This document shows positions 35,146 to 43,835 of a stretch of DNA of 64,000 nt, one piece after another. How positions within the stretch are numbered: position 1 is the first letter of the stretch; every line of letters starts with the position of its first letter. A program made the position numbers and the translations under genes. The notes below the pieces were generated by a model. The model had not been told where the DNA came from. It searched no databases and saw only the letters and a list, made by a program, of their open reading frames with translations. The stretch comes from Lachnospiraceae bacterium (lineage in GTDB: Bacteria; Bacillota; Clostridia; Lachnospirales; Lachnospiraceae): NCBI GenBank assembly GCA_017480565.1, contig JAFVAL010000040.1, positions 62,001-126,000 on the forward strand, given 5' to 3'.

Positions 35146-36543
35146 ATGTCTAATGAACTCGAGAAGCTGATCTTTATCAGCCACAGCAGCAAAGATCATC
35201 CATTTGCCCAGCATCTGACCGACGAACTCGAAGCAGCCGGGATGGGCTGTTTTATCGCCCCGCGTGACATCCCTTACGGTAATTCCTGGGCAGAACGGAT
35301 CGCCAAAGCCATCGAATCTGCCCGCGTTATGATCTTCATTTTCTCGGAAGAATCCAATCAGTCCGATCAGGTCATCCGCGAGATCGAGCTTGCGCTGCAC
35401 AACGGTTTGACTGTGATCACCCTGCGCATCACAGATCAGCCCTACAACCGCGCACTAAGCTACTATCTCTCCACACTTCACTGGGCGAAAGTGAATGACC
35501 TTTCCGATGAAACCGTGATCAAGACTTTTGTAAAACAGGTGAATGGGTATCTCCATGGGGAGGCCATCGATCCGACGCCAGGGAGTCACCTGCAAGTCGC
35601 TTCACAGGCTTCCTTTAACATCGATGATGCACTGACTGACCGGTTCCAGGAGCTTTTCGGAAATGGAGAGAAGACACCCGAGCCTCCCAAGCTTTCGCCC
35701 ATGAGGGAGAAGCTCCTAAAGCGCATTTGCGAAAACTACGTGAAGCATCTGGAGGAAGCATCTGAAGAAACTGATCCATCCTCCGCACCTGAGCCGGGCA
35801 ACGCCAAAAACCTTTCCTTTACCATGCCGGAGACAGAAGGGCTCACTGCATGCTATGCTGTGATGCAAAAGTACGATCTGCCGGACTATACCGTCACATA
35901 TTATCCGATCAAATGTGACCGCGAAGTTCAGACCTCGGAGGAACAATCGGTTGAATCGACGTTCTATCTGCCAGAGGAAGCGATCAAAGAGTATAATACA
36001 GAAGGCGGTATTGCCCTGATGTTTCTGACCCATTTCCCCGACCGGAATGTCATGTTGATCAATGCAGGGCTTCTCGAGGAAAGCACCGTAAAGATAGCCA
36101 AGCAGCCAATGACCATGCAATTCACCCGTTCAGATCAGGATGGTCCCTATCGCCGCGTAAAACATCGTGCCAACGAACAAAGCAGCATTGTTACGATCGA
36201 TATCGATACGATGGAACCGGTGCCCCGCTACCGCGCTTACGATCCCGAGACGAACCAGTGGCAATACTTCATGGATCTGGATGTACCCAAGAAGTACTTT
36301 GCCTTTCAGCTTAACTCATCCGGTGGGCAATCCCATCGGGCAAAGCCTTATGAGATCGGCTTTGCCTACTATCACGGCCTGCACGGACTTCCGAAAAACA
36401 CTTTGGACGCCGCAGAATGGCTCGATCAAAGCGCCACACCGAGAGCATATCGCCTGCTTGCTGAGATCTTCAAGACCGATCCTCTTTTAAGAAATGAAGA
36501 AGATGCGGCTTATTACGAAAGTCTTGCAAATGAAACTGAATAG
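35146..36543 (+). CDS. TIR-domain protein with C-terminal Sel1-like region
   Basis: The 465-aa soluble protein starts MSNELEKLIFISHSSKDHPF after AAGGAGAACGCTT. Residues 5-135 form a TIR domain: FISHSSKDHPFAQHL (box 1), CFIAPRDIPYGNSWAERI, FIFSEESNQSD and VIREIELAL, whose Glu sits at the family's catalytic position. The middle (about 210-380) is not recognised. The last 70 residues resemble Sel1 repeats (EIGFAYYHGLHGLPKNTLDA). It is the second TIR protein within 9 kb and borders the RT unit. It ends in TAG. Immune NADase or signalling role is inferred from the domain only. Confidence 0.85.
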   Translation: MSNELEKLIFISHSSKDHPFAQHLTDELEAAGMGCFIAPRDIPYGNSWAERIAKAIESARVMIFIFSEESNQSDQVIREIELALHNGLTVITLRITDQPYNRALSYYLSTLHWAKVNDLSDETVIKTFVKQVNGYLHGEAIDPTPGSHLQVASQASFNIDDALTDRFQELFGNGEKTPEPPKLSPMREKLLKRICENYVKHLEEASEETDPSSAPEPGNAKNLSFTMPETEGLTACYAVMQKYDLPDYTVTYYPIKCDREVQTSEEQSVESTFYLPEEAIKEYNTEGGIALMFLTHFPDRNVMLINAGLLEESTVKIAKQPMTMQFTRSDQDGPYRRVKHRANEQSSIVTIDIDTMEPVPRYRAYDPETNQWQYFMDLDVPKKYFAFQLNSSGGQSHRAKPYEIGFAYYHGLHGLPKNTLDAAEWLDQSATPRAYRLLAEIFKTDPLLRNEEDAAYYESLANETE

Positions 36544-36592
36544 AAACTTAAGAATCTTAAGCGAAATGTAGAGATTCTTCCCATTTCTCCTA

Positions 36593-36621
36593 TTGACGAA
36601 GCTTGTGAAAGGTTTTAAATT
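36593..36621 (+). promoter_or_regulatory. promoter candidate for the glutathione peroxidase gene
   Basis: TTGACG, 17 bp, TAAATT. Just upstream AAGAATCT/AGATTCTT (36550-36579) forms an 8-bp hairpin after the TIR gene without a T-run. Confidence 0.4.
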
Positions 36622-36677
36622 ATAAGTTATAAAAGGCGAAAACCCGAGGGCGGCAAATGTAAAGAGGAGGAGACAAT

Positions 36678-37163
36678 ATGGGCATCTATTCGATTTCGGT
36701 GCAGGATAACAAAGGTAATCCTGTATCCCTTGAGACGTATCGCGGTAAAGTTCTCTTGATCGTCAACACCGCGACACGCTGCGGCTTTACACCACAGTAT
36801 GAAGAGCTGGAACACATTTACAACAAGTATCACGACCAAGGCTTTGAGATTCTGGACTTCCCTTGCAACCAATTTGCATTCCAGGCGCCTGGCAGTGACG
36901 CAGACATTGATACCTTCTGTAAGATGAGGTATCAGACGACATTTCCCCGGTTTAAAAAGATCAATGTCAACGGCCGCGGGGAATCACCCCTTTACACGTA
37001 TCTAAAGAGCCAACTTCCCGGTCGGATTCAGTGGAATTTCGCGAAGTTCTTAATCGACCGAGAAGGAAAAGTCGTCGCACGTTTCTCTCCGGCGAAAAAG
37101 CCGGAGCTTTTAGAACATGCGATCCAGGCAGAACTTGATAAACCGGTTTCTGAAGAATCATGA
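36678..37163 (+). CDS. glutathione peroxidase family (thiol peroxidase)
   Basis: The 161-aa cytoplasmic protein is full length for the Cys-type GPx family, which reduces hydroperoxides, in bacteria usually with thioredoxin. The catalytic set is visible: Cys in NTATRCGFTPQYEEL (near 36), Gln in LDFPCNQF (near 70), and Trp-Asn in IQWNFAKFLIDREG (near 124). AGAGGAGGAGACAAT is a strong ribosome site. The gene is alone, ending at a terminator shared with the convergent SRP RNA region. Confidence 0.93.
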   Translation: MGIYSISVQDNKGNPVSLETYRGKVLLIVNTATRCGFTPQYEELEHIYNKYHDQGFEILDFPCNQFAFQAPGSDADIDTFCKMRYQTTFPRFKKINVNGRGESPLYTYLKSQLPGRIQWNFAKFLIDREGKVVARFSPAKKPELLEHAIQAELDKPVSEES

Positions 37164-37174
37164 GGCAAGACGAA

Positions 37175-37208
37175 AGCCCCGCAGATCAGATGACCTGCGG
37201 GGCTTCTT
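37175..37208. terminator. bidirectional terminator between gpx and the SRP RNA
   Basis: AGCCCCGCAG and CTGCGGGGCT form a 10-bp stem with a 10-nt loop, with TTCTT on the plus side and TTTCG on the minus side. Confidence 0.8.
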
Positions 37209-37239
37209 ATGTAAACACGGCAAAGGCCGCGCTTTTCAT

Positions 37240-37510
37240 CACCGCGCATCTCGCTTCGAATCTCGCTCACAGGCGATACCCCGGCAGTTAACTCGGCCCA
37301 GGCACCCTCACGGCACACGGGAGATTCTGCTTAGTGCTGCTTTGTTCCCAACCTGACACGGTTCACAGAGTCCCATTGCGTAAGACCCAAGCTTCAACGC
37401 CACTTACCAAGGCCGGCCCCACAAGTCGAAGACCCTCGGACGAGATATCACCCCTGCTGTAGCGGATTGCAGGTGCAGGGCACCGCTATCTCCCCGGCTG
37501 CGCGGAAACT
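37240..37510 (-). ncRNA. ffs: signal recognition particle RNA, large Bacillus/Clostridium type
   Basis: On the minus strand the sequence matches the scRNA/SRP RNA layout: GGGGAGATAGCGGTGCCC and CAATCCGCTACAGCAGGG at the Alu-like 5' end, TAAGTGGCGTTGAAGCTTGG and ACGCAATGGGA in the long helix, and the domain IV tip GTGTCAGGTTGGGAACAAAG with GCAGCACTAAG, which binds Ffh. The 5' CCGCGC pairs with 3' GCGCGG, which sets the approximate ends. The usual GUCAGGUCCGGAAGGAAGCAGC is slightly changed here (TTGGGAACAAAG). The RNA forms SRP with Ffh to target membrane proteins. Confidence 0.92.
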
Positions 37511-37556
37511 TTATGACAAAGCCTTTCGGCTTTATCCGCAAATGGATTGCTTTAGT

Positions 37557-37585
37557 AGTATATGAAATTCAAAAGAATTTGTCAA
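37557..37585 (-). promoter_or_regulatory. promoter of the SRP RNA
   Basis: On the minus strand TTGACA, 17 bp, TATACT. The transcript would begin near 37550, about 40 nt before the mature RNA, and it is separate from the kbl gene that ends just upstream. Confidence 0.85.
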
Positions 37586-37608
37586 GCAAAGCCATTTTTC
37601 CGTGAAAA

Positions 37609-38799
37609 TTATTTCATCTCTTCTCTGACCTCGATGAAGCATTTCACCGCAAAATCGATGTCCTCTTTCGTGTGGCTTGCGCACACCTGCGTGCGGATTC
37701 TCGCCTTGCCCTTTGGAACCACCGGGTAAGAGAATGCAACCACATACACGCCTTTTGCCATCATCCGTTTTGCAAATTCAGCCGCCGTCTTCTCATCATA
37801 GAGCATCACCGGCACACAAGGATGCGATCCCGGAATGATATCAAATCCCTCTTCCACCATCCGGTCACGATAATACTTCGTCACTTCCTCCAGATGATCT
37901 CTGAGCGCAGTGCTTTCTTCTAACATTTTTAACGTCTCTAAGCTTGCGCCCACAATCGCGGGTGCCACCGAGTTGGAGAACAGATACGGACGGCTTCTCT
38001 GGCGCAGCAGATCGATAATCTCCTTTCTTCCGGACGTGTAGCCGCCAGACGCACCGCCAAGTGCCTTGCCGAGCGTTCCTGTGATGATATCGACACGGCC
38101 TTCCACACCGTTATACTCTGGCGTGCCGCGACCGTGCTTGCCGACAAATCCAACCGCGTGCGAATCATCCACCATCACCAGTGCATTGTACTTATCTGCC
38201 AGATCACACACACCCTTCAAATTGCAGATGATACCGTCCATCGAGAAGACACCGTCGGTCGCGATCAGTTTGATTCGCGCCCCCGCAGCATCCGCCTCTT
38301 TTAGCTTCTCCTCCAGATCCGCCATATCATTGTTCTTGTAGCGATATCTCTTCGCCTTGCACAGACGAATGCCGTCGATGATCGAAGCATGGTTTAATTC
38401 ATCACTGATCACCGCGTCCTGATCCGTCAAAAGCGTCTCAAACAAACCACCATTCGCATCAAAGCACGAGGAATACAAAATCGTATCTTCGGTTCCCAAG
38501 AACTCCGAAAGCTTTGCCTCCAGCTGCTTGTGGATATCCTGCGTCCCGCAAATGAATCTCACGGACGCAACGCCGTAGCCACGTTCATCATAAGTCCGCT
38601 TTGCGGCCTCAATCAGTCGCGCATTATCGCCCAAGCCCAGATAGTTGTTCGCACACATACAAAGCAGTTCTCTGCCATCCTCTAACTTCACCCGCGATCC
38701 CTGCGGCGAGAGAATCGGAGCCTCTCCCTTAAACAGTCCTGCCTCACGGATCTCATTTACGGTATCCCGGTAAAAATCAAGCACTTCCCGTTTCTTCAT
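37609..38799 (-). CDS. kbl: 2-amino-3-ketobutyrate CoA ligase (glycine C-acetyltransferase)
   Basis: The 396-aa PLP enzyme cleaves 2-amino-3-ketobutyrate with CoA to glycine and acetyl-CoA. Alpha-oxoamine synthase landmarks are [17 protein letters not shown] near 60, [11 protein letters not shown] near 120, [18 protein letters not shown] near 205 and [15 protein letters not shown] near 240, where Lys binds PLP. ATG follows AAAGGAGAAAAGCC. It lies 36 nt after tdh in a threonine-degradation operon. Confidence 0.95.
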   Translation of the reverse strand: MKKREVLDFYRDTVNEIREAGLFKGEAPILSPQGSRVKLEDGRELLCMCANNYLGLGDNARLIEAAKRTYDERGYGVASVRFICGTQDIHKQLEAKLSEFLGTEDTILYSSCFDANGGLFETLLTDQDAVISDELNHASIIDGIRLCKAKRYRYKNNDMADLEEKLKEADAAGARIKLIATDGVFSMDGIICNLKGVCDLADKYNALVMVDDSHAVGFVGKHGRGTPEYNGVEGRVDIITGTLGKALGGASGGYTSGRKEIIDLLRQRSRPYLFSNSVAPAIVGASLETLKMLEESTALRDHLEEVTKYYRDRMVEEGFDIIPGSHPCVPVMLYDEKTAAEFAKRMMAKGVYVVAFSYPVVPKGKARIRTQVCASHTKEDIDFAVKCFIEVREEMK

Positions 38800-38835
38800 G
38801 GCTTTTCTCCTTTCCATCTCATTTGCACGAAACAA

Positions 38836-39906
38836 TCACACTTCATTAATCGGCAGCTTCGTCCAGTCCATCACCACTTTACCGGACTGTCCGGATAGCA
38901 TCGTCGCAAAGCCTTCCTCAAAATCTCTCACATCGATCCGATGCGTGATGATCTGGGAAATGTCTAAGCCCGCCTGCAGCATCGTCGTCATCTTAATCCA
39001 GGTATCCCAAACCTTGCGGCCGTAGATACCGCGCAGATTCAGTCCGTGGAAAATGACATGCTCCATATCGACTGTCGCGTCCTTATCCTGCAGACCGAGC
39101 AGTGCGATATTACCGCCGTTTTTCATCGTGTGAATCATCGTATCGAGCGCTTTTTCACTGCCGGACATCTCAAGCCCGACATCAAAACCTTCGGTCATCC
39201 CGATCTTCTCTTTTACCTCTTCCAACGTCTCTTCGTTGAGGTTGACGATCCTCGTCGCACCAAGCTTCTTCGCCAGGTTCAGACGATATTCATTAAAATC
39301 GGTCACGACGACATGTCTTGCGCCTGCAAACTTCACGATCGCAGCGGCCATACATCCGATCGGCCCTGCCCCGGAAATGAGCACGTCCTCTCCGAGCACA
39401 TCGTAAGAGAGCGCTGTGTGCGTTGCATTGCCAAACGGATCAAAAATCGCATACATTTCTTCCGGGATCGACGGGCTGCAAGGCCAGACATTGCGCGCTG
39501 GAATCACGAGATACTGCGCAAAAGCACCGTTGCGGTTGACACCAACGCCCTTCGCATTCTTACAGTTCTGCTTGTGTCCTTCCAGGCAGTTACGGCACTT
39601 TCCACAGGTGATATGTCCTTCGCCGGACACCAGATCACCCGGTTTTAAGCCGTGAACGCCGACGCCGACTTTCACAATCTCCCCCACATACTCGTGACCC
39701 ACGGTCAGTCCGATCGGGATTGTCTCCTGCGCCCAACGGTTCCAATCATAGATGTGAACATCCGTCCCGCAGATCGCCGTTTTATGGATCTTGATCATCA
39801 CATCCGACGGTCCCACCTCCGGAATCGGCACCTGCCGCATCCAAAGGCCGCGTTCCGGTTTTTCCTTCACAAGGGCCCACATATAGCCAGGTCTCAACTC
39901 TTCCAT
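38836..39906 (-). CDS. tdh: L-threonine 3-dehydrogenase
   Basis: The 356-aa zinc medium-chain dehydrogenase oxidises threonine to 2-amino-3-ketobutyrate with NAD+. Visible are the catalytic zinc ligands in [13 protein letters not shown] and VGHEYVGE, the structural zinc cluster [15 protein letters not shown], and the NAD-binding [23 protein letters not shown] precedes the chosen ATG. With kbl it converts threonine to glycine and acetyl-CoA. Confidence 0.95.
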   Translation of the reverse strand: MEELRPGYMWALVKEKPERGLWMRQVPIPEVGPSDVMIKIHKTAICGTDVHIYDWNRWAQETIPIGLTVGHEYVGEIVKVGVGVHGLKPGDLVSGEGHITCGKCRNCLEGHKQNCKNAKGVGVNRNGAFAQYLVIPARNVWPCSPSIPEEMYAIFDPFGNATHTALSYDVLGEDVLISGAGPIGCMAAAIVKFAGARHVVVTDFNEYRLNLAKKLGATRIVNLNEETLEEVKEKIGMTEGFDVGLEMSGSEKALDTMIHTMKNGGNIALLGLQDKDATVDMEHVIFHGLNLRGIYGRKVWDTWIKMTTMLQAGLDISQIITHRIDVRDFEEGFATMLSGQSGKVVMDWTKLPINEV

Positions 39907-40008
39907 AACTTCCTCCATTCTGTATTTTGTTTTTCTATCGCGCACATTTCTTTTCTTTATTGTACAACAAAGCACGTAAAAGCGAAATATATTTTTTCAA
40001 AAAGGTAC

Positions 40009-40037
40009 TTGACAAATGATTTCCCACGCGGTATAGT
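40009..40037 (+). promoter_or_regulatory. sigma-A promoter of the cysK-cysE leader
   Basis: TTGACA, 17 bp, TATAGT; transcription is expected to begin near 40044. Confidence 0.85.
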
Positions 40038-40046
40038 TGCCTCAAT

Positions 40047-40067
40047 AACCCAGTAAGCTACTAGGTT
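40047..40067 (+). promoter_or_regulatory. inverted repeat at the cysK transcription start, candidate CymR/Rrf2 operator
   Basis: AACCCAGTA and TACTAGGTT are inverted with one mismatch around a 3-nt centre. The CTACTAGGTTT half recalls sites of Rrf2-family repressors such as CymR, the usual cysteine regulator in Bacillota. The assignment is inference. Confidence 0.45.
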
Positions 40068-40094
40068 TTAATCTTGCATGAAAGGAGTACCGAT

Positions 40095-40163
40095 ATGTTC
40101 GCACTGTGCTGTTGTTGTCATAAGAAACCATTCTGCGCGCATTCTCGGTACGGGCAGCTTTAA
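40095..40163 (+). CDS. poly-cysteine leader peptide (22 aa) of the cysK-cysE attenuator
   Basis: The short frame encodes MFALCCCCHKKPFCAHSRYG and ends QL-stop. It is preceded by AAAGGAG at a normal distance and lies between the promoter and a Rho-independent terminator. Four consecutive Cys codons plus a fifth make it an evident cysteine sensor. Codons 12-14 (40127-40136) can pair over 10 bp, including one G-U, with 40190-40199, the left arm of the terminator, so stalling on the Cys codons when charged tRNA-Cys is short would favour readthrough. Another 7-bp pairing, GTACCGA (40087) with TCGGTAC (40145), covers the region next to the ribosome site. Confidence 0.85.
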   Translation: MFALCCCCHKKPFCAHSRYGQL

Positions 40164-40189
40164 GCTGCGCAATTCCTTGGTAATGTGAG

Positions 40190-40220
40190 GCGGAATGGTT
40201 TTTTCCATTCCGCTTTTTTT
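40190..40220 (+). terminator. attenuator terminator before cysK
   Basis: GCGGAATGG and CCATTCCGC form a 9-bp stem with a T-rich 6-nt loop followed by seven T, in the leader between the poly-Cys ORF and cysK. Confidence 0.92.
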
Positions 40221-40282
40221 ATCGTCTGCGGAATGGATCACCACACTTTTTCATTTTATTTTCAACACAAAGGAGAAAAATC

Positions 40283-41215
40283 ATGGCACGTATCTACACA
40301 TCCGCAGATCAGTTAATCGGAGGAACCCCTCTTCTTGAGCTCACAGGCATTGAGAAAGCATTTGACTTAAAGGCAACCATTCTCGCAAAGCTCGAGTACT
40401 TCAATCCGGCAGGCTCTGTCAAAGACCGCATCGCCAAATCCATGATCGATGATGCCGAGGCAACCGGCAAGTTAAAACCCGGCTCCGTCATCATCGAGCC
40501 TACCAGCGGCAATACCGGCATCGGCCTCGCTTCCGTTGCTGCCGCAAGAGGATATCGTATCATCATCGTTATGCCAGAGACAATGTCCGTCGAGCGCAGA
40601 CAGTTGATGAAGGCTTACGGCGCAGAGCTGGTACTCACTGAAGGTGCCAAAGGCATGAAGGGTGCGATTGCGAAGGCAAATGAGCTCGCAGAGGAGATTC
40701 CGGACAGCTTCATTCCGGGTCAGTTCGTCAATCCTGTCAACCCGAAAGCACACTATGAGACCACCGGCCCGGAGATTTATGCAGATACCGACGGTAAGGT
40801 TGATTACTTTGTAGCTGGCGTTGGAACCGGTGGTACCGTAACTGGTGTCGGTAAGTATCTGAAAGAAAAGAACCCTGCCGTCAAGGTCGTAGCGGTTGAG
40901 CCTGCTTCTTCCGCAGTCCTCTCGACCGGTGTTGCCGGCGCTCACAAGATTCAGGGTATCGGTGCCGGTTTCGTTCCGGATGTCTTAGACACCACCATTT
41001 ATGATGAGATCATTACCATCACCAATGAGGATGCATTTGCCACAGGTAAGGAAGTCGGACACAAGGAAGGTGTGCTCGTAGGCATCTCTTCCGGTGCAGC
41101 ACTTGCCGCAGCCATTCAGGTCGCAAAGCGTCCGGAGAACGAAGGCAAGACCATCGTGGTCCTTCTGCCCGATACCGGAGATCGTTACCTCTCAACACCA
41201 CTTTTTGCAGATTAA
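40283..41215 (+). CDS. cysK: cysteine synthase A (O-acetylserine sulfhydrylase)
   Basis: The 310-aa PLP enzyme makes cysteine from O-acetylserine and sulfide. Seen are [15 protein letters not shown] with the PLP Lys near residue 44, [20 protein letters not shown] near 70, [15 protein letters not shown] near 178 and [12 protein letters not shown] near 265. AAAGGAGAAAAATC precedes the ATG. It is the first gene after the poly-Cys attenuator and is followed by cysE after one base, giving the complete serine-to-cysteine pathway. Confidence 0.97.
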   Translation: MARIYTSADQLIGGTPLLELTGIEKAFDLKATILAKLEYFNPAGSVKDRIAKSMIDDAEATGKLKPGSVIIEPTSGNTGIGLASVAAARGYRIIIVMPETMSVERRQLMKAYGAELVLTEGAKGMKGAIAKANELAEEIPDSFIPGQFVNPVNPKAHYETTGPEIYADTDGKVDYFVAGVGTGGTVTGVGKYLKEKNPAVKVVAVEPASSAVLSTGVAGAHKIQGIGAGFVPDVLDTTIYDEIITITNEDAFATGKEVGHKEGVLVGISSGAALAAAIQVAKRPENEGKTIVVLLPDTGDRYLSTPLFAD

Positions 41216-41216
41216 G

Positions 41217-42143
41217 ATGAATCAGGAAATTGAAAAATTACTATCCGTCACCAGCGACAGACTCACTCTCTCAGAGTCTCTCATATCTAGCGGAGCCCGC
41301 ATTGATTATGCGGGCTTTCGCCAGGACGCAGAAGCGTTGGCGGACGAACTCACCATCGCAATGTTCCCTTCCTTTGCAGTGGAGCACTGCGAACTCTCCT
41401 TCACAAAACGAAGAGAAAACGCCTTACAGGCTGCAGCCAGACACTTGATTGACGCTTTGGCTATTGTTCTCCCGGATGAGGATTCTTTCCCCTATCTGCA
41501 GCATTTATTCGACCTCCTGCCGGAAATCCGCCGTCAGTTAGAGACAGATCTTTTTGCGGCATATCAGGGAGACCCTGCTGCGAGAAGCGTCGACGAAGTG
41601 ATTTTATCATACCCGGCATTTGCGGCGATTAGTGCATACCGGATCGCACACGAGCTTTACCTAAAACATATCCCTTTGATCCCTCGTATGATCACGGAAT
41701 ATGCACATCGCCGTACGGGTATCGATATCCATCCCGGAGCCACCATCGGTGACTATTTCTTTATCGACCACGGTACTGGTGTGGTCATTGGCGAGACAAC
41801 TACCATCGGAGAACATGTAAAGCTATATCAACACGTTACTTTGGGGGCAAAAAGCTTTGAAGTAGGTGACGACGGATCCTTAGTCAAAGGCATCAAGCGC
41901 CATCCTGACATTGGAAATCACGTCGTCATCTACGCAGGCGCAACCATCCTCGGCGGAAAGACTCAGATCGGGGATCACTGCGTCATCGGTGGTAACGTCT
42001 GGCTCACACGCTCCGTCGCAGCAGGCAAGACAGTCCTTACACGCACCGCAGTCACCGGAGACAATACGCTTTTGCGCGACAATGTCCCGCACATCGCAGT
42101 CATCTCTCCGATGCAGCGTTCGTTTTTAGACGCCATGTTATAA
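41217..42143 (+). CDS. cysE: serine O-acetyltransferase (EpsC type)
   Basis: The 308-aa protein has a long helical N-terminal part (about 1-160) and a left-handed beta-helix made of hexapeptide repeats: IDIHPGATIGDYFFIDHGTG, VIGETTTIGEHVKLYQHVTL and AGATILGGKTQIGDHCVIGG. This is the EpsC-type serine acetyltransferase that supplies O-acetylserine to CysK. The start overlaps the cysK end region (TAAGATG), implying coupled translation and shared cysteine control. Confidence 0.93.
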   Translation: MNQEIEKLLSVTSDRLTLSESLISSGARIDYAGFRQDAEALADELTIAMFPSFAVEHCELSFTKRRENALQAAARHLIDALAIVLPDEDSFPYLQHLFDLLPEIRRQLETDLFAAYQGDPAARSVDEVILSYPAFAAISAYRIAHELYLKHIPLIPRMITEYAHRRTGIDIHPGATIGDYFFIDHGTGVVIGETTTIGEHVKLYQHVTLGAKSFEVGDDGSLVKGIKRHPDIGNHVVIYAGATILGGKTQIGDHCVIGGNVWLTRSVAAGKTVLTRTAVTGDNTLLRDNVPHIAVISPMQRSFLDAML

Positions 42144-42213
42144 GATATGTTCCATCCTAAAAAGAACAGGCAGCGCTTTCTGACACTGCCTGTTCTCATT
42201 TTATTGGTTCTTT

Positions 42214-43821
42214 TTACTTCTTAGAAGGTGAAGCCTTCTTCTCTTTCGCTTTTTCGGGTTCCTTTGCAGCTTTTTCCGCCTCAGCCTTTTCTGCTGCAGC
42301 TTTCTCCGCTTCTGCCGCTGCGATCTCACTTCTCGTACGCTTCCCGCGCCCGTAGAGCAAGGTCACTCTAGCGATCTTCTTCGCCAGTGCATCCGTTGCC
42401 TGTCCCGGAAGCATTCTCCACTTCCAGTTCTCCCCGGTCGTGCCAGGAACATTCATTCTTCCGGCATCATCCAGTTCCAGGTAATCCTGCATCTGCGCCA
42501 CAAACAGCTCTGACACGCTCGCCATGCCTCCACGGATCATGCCCCAGACGAATCCTTCCTCTTCATGCAGACCAAAGTATTCTTCCGCCAGCGCAACGTC
42601 CGCAGGATCTGCAAGTGCCTTCCAGCCAAGCAGTGTCGAGTTATCATGCGTACCCGCATAGCAGATGCTATTTGTCTTATAAAGGTGAGGCAAATGATTG
42701 CTCTCTTCCTTGGAATCAAACGCAAACTCAAGCACCTTCATGCCGGGAAGTCCGGAGTCAGAAAGAAGCTTTGCGACATCCGGTGTTGGATACCCAAGAT
42801 CCTCTGCTACAAATGAAATATCATGGAACCATCCGGTCAGCACACCAACCAAGGACATCCCCGGGCCTTCCACCCATCGACCATTCTTTGCGGTTGTCTC
42901 ACCGTAAGGGACAGCCCAATAGCTTGCGAATCCACGGAAATGATCGATCCGGATGACATCATAAAGCTTTTGCGCCCCGCCGATGCGGTTGATCCACCAG
43001 CCAAATCCATTCTTGGCCATCGTATCATAATCATATAACGGATTGCCCCAAAGCTGTCCATCTTCCGAGAAATAATCCGGCGGCACACCAGCCACTTCCA
43101 CCGGAAAGTTCTCTTCATCCAGCTGGAAATTCTCAGGAGACGCCCAGACATCCGCGGAGTCAAGCGCTACATAGATCGGAAGATCACCAACGATTTTAAT
43201 CCCATTTGCGTGCGCATATTCCCGCAGATCATTCCACTGACGGAAGAATAAGAACTGAATGTAGGTAAACAGCTTAATATCCTCCGCAAGCATCTCACGG
43301 TAATGAATCAACGCTTTCGAATCACGAAGACGAATCTCCTCATCCGGCCATTCCAGCCATGCCTTCATCCCAAAGTAACGCTTACACGCCATGAAAAGCG
43401 CATAATCCGGCAGCCACCGTTCATTCTCCTTCACAAAAGCGGTCACTGCCTGCGCATCACGCTCCCAGCCACGCTTTGTGGCAAGCTCCAGGAGCGGATA
43501 TCGGTTCTCATAAAGAATCCCGTAATCCACCTTGGTTGGGTCGTCACCCCAGGTATAAGACTCCACTTCTTTTTTTGTGAGAAGCCCGTCCGCAATCAGC
43601 AGATCCAAATCGATGAAATAAGGATTGCCCGCAAACGTCGAAGGGCTCTGATACGGAGAGTCCGCATAGCTGGTCGGTCCCACAGGAAGAATCTGCCACC
43701 ATGACTGATCCGCCTTCACCAGAAAATCCACAAAATCGTAGGCTGCCTTTCCCAGCGTTCCAATCCCATAGTGGGAAGGAAGCGAAGAAATCGGCATTAA
43801 AATTCCACTACTTCTCTTCAT
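42214..43821 (-). CDS. malQ: 4-alpha-glucanotransferase with charged C-terminal tail
   Basis: The GH77 amylomaltase transfers maltosyl units in maltodextrin and glycogen use. Landmarks are GILMPISSLPSHYGIGTLG at the N-terminus, DLPIYVALDSADVWASPENF near 215, DVIRIDHFRGFASYW with the nucleophile Asp near 285, and FVAEDLGYPTPDV with the acid/base Glu near 335. About 45 residues after the normal end form a low-complexity Ala/Glu/Lys tail (AEAEKAAAEKAEAEKAAK and on). The ATG at 43821 is 15 nt past the upstream gene's stop; a TTG six codons earlier is an alternative. Confidence 0.93.
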   Translation of the reverse strand: MKRSSGILMPISSLPSHYGIGTLGKAAYDFVDFLVKADQSWWQILPVGPTSYADSPYQSPSTFAGNPYFIDLDLLIADGLLTKKEVESYTWGDDPTKVDYGILYENRYPLLELATKRGWERDAQAVTAFVKENERWLPDYALFMACKRYFGMKAWLEWPDEEIRLRDSKALIHYREMLAEDIKLFTYIQFLFFRQWNDLREYAHANGIKIVGDLPIYVALDSADVWASPENFQLDEENFPVEVAGVPPDYFSEDGQLWGNPLYDYDTMAKNGFGWWINRIGGAQKLYDVIRIDHFRGFASYWAVPYGETTAKNGRWVEGPGMSLVGVLTGWFHDISFVAEDLGYPTPDVAKLLSDSGLPGMKVLEFAFDSKEESNHLPHLYKTNSICYAGTHDNSTLLGWKALADPADVALAEEYFGLHEEEGFVWGMIRGGMASVSELFVAQMQDYLELDDAGRMNVPGTTGENWKWRMLPGQATDALAKKIARVTLLYGRGKRTRSEIAAAEAEKAAAEKAEAEKAAKEPEKAKEKKASPSKK

Positions 43822-43835
43822 TTCCGTTACCCAGA

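Noticed and set aside
37240..37510. Small frames on both strands in this interval
   Set aside because: The sequence is SRP RNA, recognised by its conserved segments and pairing ends.
40044..40282. T-box or SAM riboswitch before cysK
   Set aside because: No T-box sequence or SAM aptamer elements were found; the poly-Cys ORF with competing pairings explains the leader.
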